From assembly GCF_001422985.1 (NCBI RefSeq), contig NZ_LMNL01000037.1, forward strand, positions 47,216-111,215: 64,000 nucleotides of DNA. Reading direction: 5' to 3'. Positions 34,479 through 44,940 of this stretch are shown piece by piece. The DNA comes from Methylobacterium sp. Leaf117 (GTDB taxonomy: Bacteria > Pseudomonadota > Alphaproteobacteria > Rhizobiales > Beijerinckiaceae). Each line of letters begins with the position of its first letter. The first letter of the stretch is position 1. Position numbers and translations under genes: made by a program. The notes under the pieces are model-generated. The model ran no database searches. It saw only the letters and a list, made by a program, of their open reading frames with translations, and was not told the DNA's origin.

Positions 34479-35768
34479 ATGACTGACGGTGTCCGCAACA
34501 ACCGCCGTGACCTCCTGAAGGGTGCCGCCGCGACGCTGTCCCTCGCGGCACTGGCCCGCACCGCCCTGCCGGGAGGCGCCTTCGCGCAGGGCGCCGGCCC
34601 CGAAGTGAAGGGGGCGAAGCTCGGGTTCATCGCACTCACCGACGCGAGTCCGCTCTTCGTCGCCAAGGAGAAGGGCTTCTTTGCCAAGCACGGCATGCCC
34701 GATGTCGAGGTGCTCAAGCAGGCGAGCTGGGGCACCACCCGCGATAACCTGGTGCTCGGATCGGAAGGCAACGGCATCGACGGCGCCCACATCCTCTCGC
34801 CAATGCCCTACCTAATCTCGGCCGGCCGCGTGACGCAGAACAACGTCCCCGTGCCGATGCAGATCCTGGCCCGGCTCAACACCAACGGCCAGTGCATCTC
34901 GGTGGCCAAGGAATATCTCGACCAGAAGGTCGCCCTCGATGCGAAGGTCTTCAAGGCCGCCATTGAGAAGAAGAAGGCCGCCGGCAAGTCGGTGAAAGCC
35001 GCCATGACCTTCCCGGGCGGCACCCACGACCTGTGGATTCGCTACTGGATGGCGGCCGGCGGCATCGACCCGGACAAGGACATCGAGACCATCGTGGTGC
35101 CGCCGCCCCAGATGGTGGCGAACATGAAGGTCGGCACGATGGACTGCTTCTGCGTCGGTGAGCCGTGGAACGCGCAGCTCGTGCAGCAGGGCCTTGGCTA
35201 CACCGCGCTGACCACCGGCGAATTGTGGAAGGACCACCCCGAGAAGGCCTTCGCCATGCGGTCCTCCTTCACGGAGAAGTACCCGAACGCCACCAAGGCG
35301 CTTCTGATGGCGGTGCTGGAGGCGCAGCAATGGTGCGACACCCCCGCGAACAAGGATGAGGTCGCCGCCATCGCGGCCAAGCGCCAGTGGATGAACGTCC
35401 CGGTCTCGGACGTCGCCGGCCGCATGAAGGGCACGATCGATTACGGCGACGGCCGCGTGGTCGAGAACAGCCCCTTCGTGATGAAGTTCTGGGCCGACAA
35501 CGCCTCGTATCCTTACCAGTCCCACGACCTCTGGTTCCTGACCGAGGACATCCGCTGGGGCAAGTTCGACGCGCAGACCGACACCAAGGCCCTCATCGCC
35601 AAGGTGAACCGGGAGGATCTCTGGCGCGAGGCCGCGAAAGCCCTCGGCGTCAGCGCGATCCCGAGCTCCACGTCGCGTGGAAAAGAGACCTTCTTCGACG
35701 GCAAGGTCTTCGATCCCGCAGATCCCGCCGCCTACCTGTCCAGCCTCGGCATCAAGAGGATCGCGTGA
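34479..35768 (+). CDS. nrtA: nitrate ABC transporter substrate-binding protein NrtA
   Basis: Periplasmic binding protein for nitrate uptake. 429 residues with a twin-arginine leader NNRRDLLKGAAATLSLAALA. Family motifs are LGFIALTDASPLFVAKEKGFF, ILSPMPYLIS, TFPGGTHDLWIRYWMAAGG, VVPPPQMVANMKVGTMDCFCVGEPWNA. The start is uncertain: ATG at 34479 gives MTDGVRNNRRDLLK, while ATG at 34455 lies closer to a GGCGGG site and adds 8 residues. The leader with its conditional terminator ends 40 bp before 34479. nrtB begins inside the stop (ATGA overlap), so the two are coupled. Confidence 0.95.
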   Translation: MTDGVRNNRRDLLKGAAATLSLAALARTALPGGAFAQGAGPEVKGAKLGFIALTDASPLFVAKEKGFFAKHGMPDVEVLKQASWGTTRDNLVLGSEGNGIDGAHILSPMPYLISAGRVTQNNVPVPMQILARLNTNGQCISVAKEYLDQKVALDAKVFKAAIEKKKAAGKSVKAAMTFPGGTHDLWIRYWMAAGGIDPDKDIETIVVPPPQMVANMKVGTMDCFCVGEPWNAQLVQQGLGYTALTTGELWKDHPEKAFAMRSSFTEKYPNATKALLMAVLEAQQWCDTPANKDEVAAIAAKRQWMNVPVSDVAGRMKGTIDYGDGRVVENSPFVMKFWADNASYPYQSHDLWFLTEDIRWGKFDAQTDTKALIAKVNREDLWREAAKALGVSAIPSSTSRGKETFFDGKVFDPADPAAYLSSLGIKRIA

Positions 35769-36649
35769 TGGCCAATACCTCCACCATCGCCGCCGCCCCC
35801 ATCGCCGCGAAAGCGGCGGCCAAGGCGGACGCCAAGCCCAAGCGGGCGCCCCGGATCACGATGGCGACCCTGAACACCATCGCAAAAAATCTGATCCCGC
35901 CCGTGGTGGTGGTGATCGCCTTCCTGGTGATCTGGGAATTGCTGTGCTCGCGCCCGGGTGCCGGCCTGCCACCGCCCTCGCGTGTGGTCACCGAGGCCTG
36001 GGACATCATCGCCCACCCGTTCTACGACAACGGCGGCACCGACAAGGGATTGTTCTGGCACATCTCCGCCAGCATCCAGCGGGTCGCCCTCGGCTTCGCC
36101 CTGGCGACCATCGTGGGCATCCTCACCGGCACCCTGATCGGCCAGTCCGAATGGGCCATGCGCGGCCTCGACCCGATCTTCCAGGTCCTGCGCACCATTC
36201 CGCCGCTGGCCTGGCTGCCGCTGTCGCTCGCCGCCTTCCGCGACGGCCAGCCCTCCGCGATCTTCGTGATCTTCATCACGTCGATCTGGCCGATCATCAT
36301 CAACACGGCGGTGGGCATCCGCAACATCCCGCAGGATTACCGCAACGTGGCGGCAGTGCTGCGCCTCAACCCGCTGGAATTCTTCGCCAAGATCATGCTG
36401 CCCTCGGCAGCTCCCTACATCTTCACGGGCCTGCGCATCGGCATCGGCCTGTCGTGGCTCGCGATCGTGGCAGCCGAGATGCTCATCGGCGGCGTCGGCA
36501 TCGGCTTCTTCATCTGGGACGCGTGGAACTCCTCCCACATCTCCGAGATCATCGTCGCCCTCGTCTATGTCGGCATCATCGGCTTCATCCTCGACCGCTT
36601 CGTCGCCTTCGTCGGCACCCTCGTCACCCGCGGCACCGCGACGGCCTGA
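35768..36649 (+). CDS. nrtB: nitrate ABC transporter permease NrtB
   Basis: 293-residue inner-membrane permease. About six membrane helices, with the ABC permease EAA-type loop (YRNVAAVLRLNPLEFFAKIMLPSAAP, showing the conserved G-like turn region and IMLP) that contacts the ATPase. The N-terminal ~35 residues are Ala/Lys-rich and may be cytosolic. The GLRIGIGLSWLAIVAAEML segment is characteristic of the nitrate/sulfonate/taurine permease group. The start overlaps the nrtA stop by one base. The downstream ATPase gene follows at 10 bp. Confidence 0.95.
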   Translation: MANTSTIAAAPIAAKAAAKADAKPKRAPRITMATLNTIAKNLIPPVVVVIAFLVIWELLCSRPGAGLPPPSRVVTEAWDIIAHPFYDNGGTDKGLFWHISASIQRVALGFALATIVGILTGTLIGQSEWAMRGLDPIFQVLRTIPPLAWLPLSLAAFRDGQPSAIFVIFITSIWPIIINTAVGIRNIPQDYRNVAAVLRLNPLEFFAKIMLPSAAPYIFTGLRIGIGLSWLAIVAAEMLIGGVGIGFFIWDAWNSSHISEIIVALVYVGIIGFILDRFVAFVGTLVTRGTATA

Positions 36650-36659
36650 GGATCATTCC

Positions 36660-37454
<795 letters not shown>

Positions 37455-37471
37455 CGGGCGGATCGCGAGCC

Positions 37472-38692
37472 ATGCGGGAACGGTTGGTGGTCATCGGCAA
37501 CGGCATGGCGTCGCTGCGCTTCCTGGAACGCCTCACAGAGCGGGCGCCGGGCCGGTACGACGTCACCGTCGTCGGGGCCGAGCCACAGGCGGCCTACAAC
37601 CGCGTCCTGCTCTCCTCGCTGCTCGGCGGCGAGGTGGACGAGGCCGGCTGCGCCTTCCGAGGCCTCGACTGGTACGAGGGCCACGGCATTCGTCTCATCA
37701 CCGGCGCGCCGGTCACCGAGATCGACCGCGAGAACGCCCTCGTGATGGTGGGGCAGACCCATGTCCTGCCTTTTGACAAGCTCGTGCTCGCGGTCGGCTC
37801 CCTGCCGATCCGGCTGGCCAAGCCCGGCATGGACCTGCCCGGCGTGCTGACCTTCCGCGATCTCGCGGACGTTGCCGCCATCCGCAGGGCGGCCGTCGCG
37901 CAGGCCCGCGCCATCGTGATCGGTGGCGGGCTTCTCGGCCTCGAAGCCGCCGTCGGACTCGCGCGCCTCGGCGTCGACACCACGCTCCTGCACGTCATGG
38001 ACCGGCTGATGGAACGCCAGCTCGACCACGCCGCCGCCGGCCTCGTGAAGCGCGCCATGGAGGCGCGCGGCGTGAAGGTGCTGCTCAAGGCCGACACCGC
38101 GTCGGTCGAGGGGGAGGGCCGGGTCGAGCGCCTGGTCCTGTCCGACGGCACCGTGCTGCCGGCCGATCTCGTGGTGATGTCGGTGGGGGTGCGCCCCAAC
38201 GTGGCCCTGGCTCAGAACGCCGGGATCGAGACCGCCCGCGGCATCATGGTCGACGACCGGATGCAATCCTCGGATGCCCGCATCTTCGCGCTCGGCGAAT
38301 GCGCCGAGCACCGGGGTCAGGTCTACGGCCTCGTGGAGCCGGCCTACGAGCAGGCCGAGGCCCTGAGCCGCCACCTCGTCGGCGAGGAGGCGGCCTATCT
38401 GGGCACGTCGCTGGCCACCAGCCTCAAGGTCTCGGGGTTGCCGGTGTTCTCCGCCGGGCAGATCGAGGCGCCGGAGGGCGCCGAGACCGTGCTGATGTCG
38501 GATCCCGGCCTCGGCCTCTACCGCAAGCTCATCGTGGCCGAGGACCGGCTCCTCGGCGCGGTCTTCGTCGGCGACATCGCTGAGCAGGGCTGGTGCAAGG
38601 AGCTGATCCGCACCGGCGCCTCGATCGCCGACCATCGCGACGATCTCATGTTCGGGCGCACCGCGCCCGCATCCCAACCCCTCGCAGCGTGA
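37472..38692 (+). CDS. FAD-dependent pyridine nucleotide-disulfide-type oxidoreductase of the nitrate operon
   Basis: 406 residues. FAD-binding VVIGNGMASLRFLERL at the N terminus, NAD(P)-binding IVIGGGLLGLEAAVGLARLG in the middle, and the second FAD contact IFALGECAEHRGQVYGLV. The sequence resembles the N-terminal FAD/NAD module of NADH-dependent nitrite reductase NirB and the NasB-type electron-transfer subunits, but no siroheme domain is present in the same chain. It probably feeds electrons from NAD(P)H to nitrate or nitrite reduction, together with the downstream flavin reductase. It follows the ATPase gene by 17 bp and precedes nirA by 10 bp. Confidence 0.85.
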   Translation: MRERLVVIGNGMASLRFLERLTERAPGRYDVTVVGAEPQAAYNRVLLSSLLGGEVDEAGCAFRGLDWYEGHGIRLITGAPVTEIDRENALVMVGQTHVLPFDKLVLAVGSLPIRLAKPGMDLPGVLTFRDLADVAAIRRAAVAQARAIVIGGGLLGLEAAVGLARLGVDTTLLHVMDRLMERQLDHAAAGLVKRAMEARGVKVLLKADTASVEGEGRVERLVLSDGTVLPADLVVMSVGVRPNVALAQNAGIETARGIMVDDRMQSSDARIFALGECAEHRGQVYGLVEPAYEQAEALSRHLVGEEAAYLGTSLATSLKVSGLPVFSAGQIEAPEGAETVLMSDPGLGLYRKLIVAEDRLLGAVFVGDIAEQGWCKELIRTGASIADHRDDLMFGRTAPASQPLAA

Positions 38693-38702
38693 GGAGGCCC
38701 TG

Positions 38703-40493
38703 ATGGCTGACGCATTCAACGCCGAGCAGACGCGCTACCTCGAAGGCTTCGCCTCCGGCATCGCCGCGGCCCGGATGACCGGCGGCCTCGCAGCCGGGCA
38801 GGGGGCTTCGGCCCCGCCCGCCGAGCCGACCGGTCCCGACGCGATCCACATCAAGGCACAGGACGCCACCATCAAGGCAGGCGGCAAGCTGTGCGAGCAG
38901 GAGAAGTGGAAGCGGGCGGAGAACCCCTTCGACGGCCACAATCGCCTCATTGCCGAAGCGTCGACGGGCAAGGCCCCGAAGCCGGAGGATAATTTCCGCT
39001 GGCGCTACCATGGCCTGTTCTGGGTCGCTCCGGCCCAGAACTCCTACATGTGCCGCCTCCGCATCCCCAACGGCATCGTGCAGCACTGGCAGTTCGCCGG
39101 CATCGCCGATCTGGCCGACGCGCATGGCGGCGGCTATGCCCATGTCACCACCCGCGCCAACCTGCAGGTCCGCGAGATCACGCCCGAGCACGGCCAGCCC
39201 TTCCTCGATGGGCTGATCGACCTCGGCCTCACCGCGCGGGGGGCCGGTGCCGACAACATCCGCAACGTCACCGGCTCGCCGGTGGCCGGCATCGACGCGC
39301 AGGAATTGCTCGACACCCGCCCCCTCGCCAAGTCCTGGCACAATCACATCCTCAACGACCGCTCGCTGTTCGGTCTGCCGCGCAAGTTCAACGTCGCCTT
39401 CGACGGCGGCGGCGTGATGCCGGTGCTGGAAGAGACCAACGACATCGGCTTCCAGGCCGTGCGGGTGCTGGAGGGTGCGAGCGTCGCGCCGGGCATCTGG
39501 ATGCGCCTCGTGCTGGGCGGCATCTCGGGGCACCGGGACCTGGCCCGTGACACCGGCGTGGTTCTCAGGCCTGAGGATTGCAACAAGGTCGCCGACGCCA
39601 TCCTGCGCGTCTTCATCCAGAACGGCGACCGGACCAACCGCAACAAGAGCCGGATGAAGTACGTCCTCGACGCCTGGGGCTTCGACAAGTACCTCGCGGC
39701 CGTCGAGGCGGTGCTGGGCACCAAGCTCGACCGGGTCGACCCGGCCCACATCGCCCCGCGCGGGCCGATGGACCGCTTCGCCCATGTGGGCGTCCACCCG
39801 CAGGTGCAGCCCGGCCTGAACTGGATCGGCGTGATCCTGCCCGTCGGCAAACTCACCACCGACCAGATGCGGGATCTGGCCAGGATCGCCGTGGAATGCG
39901 GCGACGGCGCCATCCGCATGACCGTCTGGCAGAATTTTTTGTTTTCCGGGGTTCCGGATGCGAAGATCGCGGAAGTGCAGGAGCGCGTCGCCGCGCTTGG
40001 GCTCACCACCGAGGCCTCGAGCATCCGCGCCGGACTGGTCGCCTGCACCGGTAGTCGCGGCTGCAAGTTCGCCGCCTCCGACACGAAGGGCCACGCCCTC
40101 GTCATCGCCGACTATATCGAGGCGAACCTGAAGGAGCTCGACGTTCCGGTGAACGTCCATCTCACCGGGTGCCATCACTCTTGCGCCCAGCACTACATCG
40201 GCGACATCGGTCTTATCGGCGCCAAGGTCGTGGTCTCGGAGGAGGGCGACACCGTCGAAGGCTACGACATCGTGGTCGGCGGTGGCTTCGGCGACAGCCC
40301 GAAGATCGGCACCGAGATCTGGAAGGCCGTGAAGGCCGAGGATTGCCCGACCCGGATCGAGGCGCTGCTGCGCAGCTATCTCGCCCGGCGCACCGGCCCG
40401 GAGGAGAGCTTCCAGGCCTTCACCGCCCGCACCGGCCCCGAGTCGCTGCGCCACATCGCCGAAGAGCAACCCGTCCTGAAGGCCGCCGCATGA
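38703..40493 (+). CDS. nirA: siroheme nitrite reductase, NirA family
   Basis: 596 residues. Reduces nitrite to ammonium with six electrons using siroheme and a [4Fe-4S] cluster. Cluster/siroheme motifs are CTGSRGC (two cysteines five apart) and TGCHHSCAQHYIGDIGLIG (two cysteines three apart) near residues 450-500. Earlier duplicated-half motifs include NLQVREITPEHG and HVGVHPQVQPGLNWIGV. The first ~70 residues are Ala/Gly-rich. The stop overlaps the start of the next gene as ATGA. Confidence 0.93.
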   Translation: MADAFNAEQTRYLEGFASGIAAARMTGGLAAGQGASAPPAEPTGPDAIHIKAQDATIKAGGKLCEQEKWKRAENPFDGHNRLIAEASTGKAPKPEDNFRWRYHGLFWVAPAQNSYMCRLRIPNGIVQHWQFAGIADLADAHGGGYAHVTTRANLQVREITPEHGQPFLDGLIDLGLTARGAGADNIRNVTGSPVAGIDAQELLDTRPLAKSWHNHILNDRSLFGLPRKFNVAFDGGGVMPVLEETNDIGFQAVRVLEGASVAPGIWMRLVLGGISGHRDLARDTGVVLRPEDCNKVADAILRVFIQNGDRTNRNKSRMKYVLDAWGFDKYLAAVEAVLGTKLDRVDPAHIAPRGPMDRFAHVGVHPQVQPGLNWIGVILPVGKLTTDQMRDLARIAVECGDGAIRMTVWQNFLFSGVPDAKIAEVQERVAALGLTTEASSIRAGLVACTGSRGCKFAASDTKGHALVIADYIEANLKELDVPVNVHLTGCHHSCAQHYIGDIGLIGAKVVVSEEGDTVEGYDIVVGGGFGDSPKIGTEIWKAVKAEDCPTRIEALLRSYLARRTGPEESFQAFTARTGPESLRHIAEEQPVLKAAA

Positions 40494-42091
40494 GCGAGCA
40501 CGTCACCCCCCCGCTGGTCCTCATTCCCGAGACCGCCCCGTTCGACCCGGACCAGCGTGCCTGGCTCTCGGGCTACTTCGCAGCGCTCCTCGGCCCTGCC
40601 GTGGAGGGAGCCACCGCACTTGCCTCCGGCGAGATGCCCGGCGGTGGCCAGACGCTGGCCGACAACGACGACGCGCCCTGGCACGACCCGTCGATGCCAC
40701 TGCCCGACCGGATGGCGCTCGCCCAGGAACGGCCCGAGCCGCAGAAGCTGATGGCCGCCATGGCGCAGCAGGATTGCGGCCAGTGCGGCTACAATTGCGC
40801 CGACTACGCCAACGCCATCTTCCTCAAGAACGAGGAGCGCCTGAACCTGTGCCAGCCCGGCGGCAAGGACACGCTCCGGATGCTGAAGAAGCTCGAGGAG
40901 GAATTCGGGGCCGCCGGCGGGGCCGCCCCGAAGAAGGCCGAGGGCACCGCCCCCAAAACGGCGCCCGAACTCGGGCCGCTGGGCTTCTGCCGCGAGAACC
41001 CCGTGGAGGCGACCTTCGTGTCGCGCACCCGGCTCAATGCGCCGGGCGGCGAGAAGGAGACCTGGCACGTCGAGATCGATCTCACCGGTACGCCCATCGA
41101 CTACGTGGTCGGCGATTCGCTTGGCCTGTTCCCCGCCAACGCCCCGGCCCTGGTCGACGCGGTCATCGCCGAACTCGGGGCCCGCCCCGAGCGCAAGATC
41201 GGCCGCAAGACCCTGCGGGATTGCCTGCTCACCGACTATGCCCTCGGTGGCGCGCCGGACGGGCTCTATCAGCTTCTCTCGCTCCTGACTTCGGGCGAAG
41301 CCCGCAAGAAGGCCCAGGCGCTCGCCGCCGGCGAGGACCCGGACGGCGACGCCGCCCATCTCGACGTGCTCGGTGCGCTCCACAAGTTCCCCGGTGCGCG
41401 GCCCGACGCCGAGGTGTTCCTGGAGGCGCTGGACGAGCTGCAGCCGCGGCTCTACTCGATCTCGTCGTCGCCGAAAGCCGATCCGGGCCGGGTCTCGCTC
41501 ACCGTCGACGCGGTGCGCTACAGTCACCGCTCGCGCCTGCGCCTCGGTGTCGCCTCGACCCATCTCGGCGAGCGCATCCCCGAGGGGATGAAGGTCAGGG
41601 TCTACCTCCAGAAGGCCCACGGGTTCGCCCTGCCGGAGGACCTGTCGCAGGACGTCATCATGGTCGGTCCCGGCACCGGCATCGCGCCGTTCCGCGCGTT
41701 CCTGCGCGAACGCGACGCCACCGCGGCGCCGGGGCGCAATTGGTTGTTCTACGGTCACCAGCGCCAAGCCAGCGACTTCTTCTACAAGGACGAGCTCAAC
41801 GCCCTGAAGGACCGGAAGGTGCTGACCCGTTTGTCGCTGGCCTGGTCCCGCGACGGCACCGAGAAGACCTACGTCCAGGACCGCATGCGCGAGACCGGCG
41901 CGGAGCTGTGGACTTGGCTCGAGGGCGGCGCGCATTTCTACGTCTGCGGGGATGCCAAGCGCATGGCCAAGGACGTCGAGCGGGCGATCATCGACGTCGC
42001 TGGCCAATACGGGGGGAAGAACCCCGACGAGGCCGTGGCGTACCTCGCCCACCTCAAGAAGACCGGGCGGTATCAGGCCGACGTGTACTAG
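40490..42091 (+). CDS. CysJ-like NADPH-flavin reductase with iron-sulfur segment
   Basis: 533 residues. The C-terminal ~370 residues form a ferredoxin-NADP reductase-type module as in sulfite reductase CysJ: RLYSISSSPKADPGRVSLTV with the FAD motif, VGPGTGIAPFRAFLRERD, YGHQRQASDFFYKDEL and YVCGDAKRMAKDVERAI. The usual N-terminal flavodoxin domain is missing; instead residues about 92-125 contain DCGQCGYNCADYANA followed by a lone C ~16 residues later, a four-cysteine arrangement typical of a [4Fe-4S] site. The chain could pass electrons from NADPH through FAD and an Fe-S cluster to NirA or NasA. Its place between nirA and nasA favours this. Confidence 0.85.
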   Translation: MSEHVTPPLVLIPETAPFDPDQRAWLSGYFAALLGPAVEGATALASGEMPGGGQTLADNDDAPWHDPSMPLPDRMALAQERPEPQKLMAAMAQQDCGQCGYNCADYANAIFLKNEERLNLCQPGGKDTLRMLKKLEEEFGAAGGAAPKKAEGTAPKTAPELGPLGFCRENPVEATFVSRTRLNAPGGEKETWHVEIDLTGTPIDYVVGDSLGLFPANAPALVDAVIAELGARPERKIGRKTLRDCLLTDYALGGAPDGLYQLLSLLTSGEARKKAQALAAGEDPDGDAAHLDVLGALHKFPGARPDAEVFLEALDELQPRLYSISSSPKADPGRVSLTVDAVRYSHRSRLRLGVASTHLGERIPEGMKVRVYLQKAHGFALPEDLSQDVIMVGPGTGIAPFRAFLRERDATAAPGRNWLFYGHQRQASDFFYKDELNALKDRKVLTRLSLAWSRDGTEKTYVQDRMRETGAELWTWLEGGAHFYVCGDAKRMAKDVERAIIDVAGQYGGKNPDEAVAYLAHLKKTGRYQADVY

Positions 42092-42104
42092 CACGCCATC
42101 TCAG

Positions 42105-42145
42105 CCTTCCCCCCGGTGCGGGGGAGGGCGGCCCGCGCATGCGGG
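42105..42145. repeat. REP-like hairpin element between reductase gene and nasA
   Basis: In the 137-bp gap, an imperfect hairpin (about 42105-42128) is followed by CCCGC-GCAT-GCGGG (42132-42145) and then a G run. The layout resembles the palindromic repeats found between genes in many alphaproteobacteria. It could protect mRNA or cause partial termination between the reductase gene and nasA. Confidence 0.45.
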
Positions 42146-42228
42146 TCGGGAGAGGGGGGGGTGGGCTTTCGCCTCGGCCCGACTCTTGCTGCAAACGGCA
42201 CCATCAAAAATACGCCGAGGATCCTGCC

Positions 42229-44901
42229 ATGAACGCGCACGTCCAGGCGCCGCCCGCTCCCGTGAAGACCACCTGCCCCTATTGCGGTGTCGGCTGCGGC
42301 GTGCTTGCCACGCCGGACGGGCAGGGCGGCGCGGACATTGCCGGCGACACCGGACACCCGGCGAATTTCGGCCGCCTCTGCTCCAAGGGCTCGGCGCTCG
42401 GCGAGACGCTCTCCCTCGACAATCGCCTGCTGTACCCGCAGGTGGACGGCATCCGCGCGAGCTGGGAATCCGCCCTCGGCACGGTCGCGGGATCTTTGCG
42501 CAGGATCGCCGAGCAGCACGGGCCGGATTCGATCGCGTTCTATCTCTCGGGCCAGCTGCTCACGGAAGATTACTACGTCGCCAACAAGCTCGCGAAGGGT
42601 TTCCTCGGCACCCCGCACGTCGACACCAACTCGCGCCTTTGCATGTCGAGCGCGGTGGCGGCCCACCGGCGCGCCTTCGGCTCGGACACCGTGCCGGGCT
42701 GCTACGAGGACCTCGACGAGGCCGACCTCATCGTCCTGGTCGGCTCGAACACCGCCTGGTGCCACCCGATCCTGTTCCGCCGCATGGTGGATGCCCGCGC
42801 CAAGCGCGGCACCAAGCTGGTGGTGATCGACCCCCGCCGCACCCAGACGGGCGAGGAGGCCGACCTCTTCCTCGGGCTGAAGCCCGGCACCGACACGGCG
42901 CTGTTTTCCGGCCTGCTGGTCCATCTCGCCAGCACCGGCTCCCTCGATTACCGCTTCGTCCTCGACCATACGACGGGCCTCGACGGCACCCTGGAGCGGG
43001 CGCGCGCCATCGCGCCGACGGTGGCCGCCACTGCGGCCGCCACCGGCCTGTCCGAGACCGACGTAGCGCGCTTCTTCGAGCTGTTCGCCCGCACGAAGCG
43101 GGTCGTCACCGCCTTCTCGCAGGGGGTGAACCAGTCGGCGCAGGGCACCGACAAGGGCAACGCGATCATCAACTGCCATCTCGCCACCGGCCGCATCGGC
43201 CTGCCCGGCGCCGGCCCGTTCTCCCTCACCGGCCAGCCCAATGCCATGGGCGGGCGCGAGGTCGGGGGCCTCGCCAACATGCTGGCCGCCCACATGCACT
43301 TCACCCCCGAGGAGGTGGACCGGGTCCGCCGCTTCTGGTCGGCCCCCAACATCATCACGGGCGAGGGCATGAAGGCGGTCGCCCTGTTCGAGGCGATCGA
43401 GCGCGGCAAGATCAAGGCCCTGTGGGTGATGGGCACCAACCCCATCGTGTCGATGCCGCGCGCCGACCTCATCCGCGAAAGCCTGAAGTCCCTCGACCTC
43501 TACGTCGTCTCGGAAGCGGTGGCCGACAGCGACAGCGCACGGGCGACGGGGAAGAAGACCGTGCTGCTGCCCGCCCTCGCCTGGGGCGAGAAGGACGGTA
43601 CGGTGACGAATTCGGAGCGTCGGATTTCGCGCCAGCGCAGCTTCCTGAAAGCCCCCGGCGAGGCTCGGGCCGATTGGCAGATCGTCTGCGACGTCGCCAA
43701 GCGCCTCGGCCACGCGCAGGCCTTCGCCTATTCGGGGGCCGCGGCGATCTTCCGCGAGCATGCCAGCCTTTCGGCCTTCGAGAACAACGGCAGCCGGGAT
43801 TTCGACATCGGAGCCCTGAGCGACCTGGCCGATACCGCCTATGCGGCCGCGTCGCCGCTGCAATGGCCGCTGCCGAAGCGCGGCAAGGCCCGCGCCCGAC
43901 TCTTCGCCGACGGCCAGTTCTACACCTTCGACAAGCGCGCCCGGTTCGTCGCCGTTCAGCCCCCGGCCCTCGCACAGGCGGTGAGCGAAGATTACCCCCT
44001 CGTCCTCAACACCGGCCGCGTGCGCGATCACTGGCATACCATGACCCGCACGGGGAAGAGCCAGCGCCTCTCGGCCCATCGCTCGCTGCCCTTCGTGGAG
44101 ATCCACCCCGACGATGCCGTGCCACTCGGGCTGAGGGAGGGCGACCTCGCCCGGATCGCCACGCCGCACGGCACCGTGACCCTGGAGACGATGATCACCG
44201 ACGCCGTGCGGTCGGGCAACCTGTTCGCGACCTTCCACTGGAGCGCCGCCACCGCCTCGGATGCCCGCGTCGGCGCCCTGGTACGGGGCATTCCCGATCC
44301 GGTCTCCGGCCAGCCGGAACTGAAGGCGACACCGGCCGGCATCGCGCTGGTGCCCTACCGCAACCGCGGCTTCCTGCTGACCCGCGGGGAGCAGGCGCTG
44401 CCCGAGGGCTGGTGGTGGGCCCGAGCCACGATTGCGGGCGGCTCGGGGTTGCAATTCGCCACGCAGGAAAGTTCGCGCGCCGTGGCGCTGATGATGCGGG
44501 GCCTGTTCCAGGGCCACGAGCTCGCCGAATATGCCGACCATGCGCGCGGGCGCTACCGCTGCGCCGTCTACGAGGCCGGGCGCCTCGTCGCCTGCCTCGC
44601 CCTCGCGCCCGCCGAGGCCCGTCCGAGTTGGGAGGAGGCCAAGGCCCTTTTCGCGGAGACCGAACCGGACCCTGCCGCCCGACGCTCCCTCCTGTCGGGA
44701 CGCGCCGAGACCGCCTCGGCCGGCCCGACCGTCTGTGCCTGTCACGGCGTCGGGCTCGACGTCATCGCCGGGGTCATCGCGGCGGGGGCGGGCACCGTGG
44801 AGGCCGTGGGCGCAGCCTGCAAGGCCGGCACGAATTGCGGCTCGTGCATCCCCGAGATCCGCAAGCTGCTGCCCGAGGCGCTTGCGCGCAACGCCGCATA
44901 G
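42229..44901 (+). CDS. nasA: assimilatory nitrate reductase catalytic subunit NasA
   Basis: 890 residues. Reduces nitrate to nitrite at a molybdopterin guanine dinucleotide centre. N-terminal [4Fe-4S] motif CPYCGVGCGV with a fourth cysteine in CSKG. Molybdopterin domain motifs include NSRLCMSSAV, DADLIVLVGSN-like EADLIVLVGSNTAW, GTNP, GVNQSAQGTDKGNAIIN and the C-terminal TGRVRDHWHTMTRTGKS. The last ~50 residues carry a BFD-like [2Fe-2S] motif (CACHGVG ... CKAGTNCGSCIPEI), as in many NasA proteins, which receives electrons from the reductase. Start at 42229. Confidence 0.96.
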   Translation: MNAHVQAPPAPVKTTCPYCGVGCGVLATPDGQGGADIAGDTGHPANFGRLCSKGSALGETLSLDNRLLYPQVDGIRASWESALGTVAGSLRRIAEQHGPDSIAFYLSGQLLTEDYYVANKLAKGFLGTPHVDTNSRLCMSSAVAAHRRAFGSDTVPGCYEDLDEADLIVLVGSNTAWCHPILFRRMVDARAKRGTKLVVIDPRRTQTGEEADLFLGLKPGTDTALFSGLLVHLASTGSLDYRFVLDHTTGLDGTLERARAIAPTVAATAAATGLSETDVARFFELFARTKRVVTAFSQGVNQSAQGTDKGNAIINCHLATGRIGLPGAGPFSLTGQPNAMGGREVGGLANMLAAHMHFTPEEVDRVRRFWSAPNIITGEGMKAVALFEAIERGKIKALWVMGTNPIVSMPRADLIRESLKSLDLYVVSEAVADSDSARATGKKTVLLPALAWGEKDGTVTNSERRISRQRSFLKAPGEARADWQIVCDVAKRLGHAQAFAYSGAAAIFREHASLSAFENNGSRDFDIGALSDLADTAYAAASPLQWPLPKRGKARARLFADGQFYTFDKRARFVAVQPPALAQAVSEDYPLVLNTGRVRDHWHTMTRTGKSQRLSAHRSLPFVEIHPDDAVPLGLREGDLARIATPHGTVTLETMITDAVRSGNLFATFHWSAATASDARVGALVRGIPDPVSGQPELKATPAGIALVPYRNRGFLLTRGEQALPEGWWWARATIAGGSGLQFATQESSRAVALMMRGLFQGHELAEYADHARGRYRCAVYEAGRLVACLALAPAEARPSWEEAKALFAETEPDPAARRSLLSGRAETASAGPTVCACHGVGLDVIAGVIAAGAGTVEAVGAACKAGTNCGSCIPEIRKLLPEALARNAA

Positions 44902-44940
44902 GCTCACTTTCGGCCGAATCGACACCCATCTCCGAGCCTC

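Noticed and set aside
38646..40469. Long minus-strand open frame opposite nirA
   Set aside because: Shadow frame; nirA on the plus strand carries intact cluster motifs.
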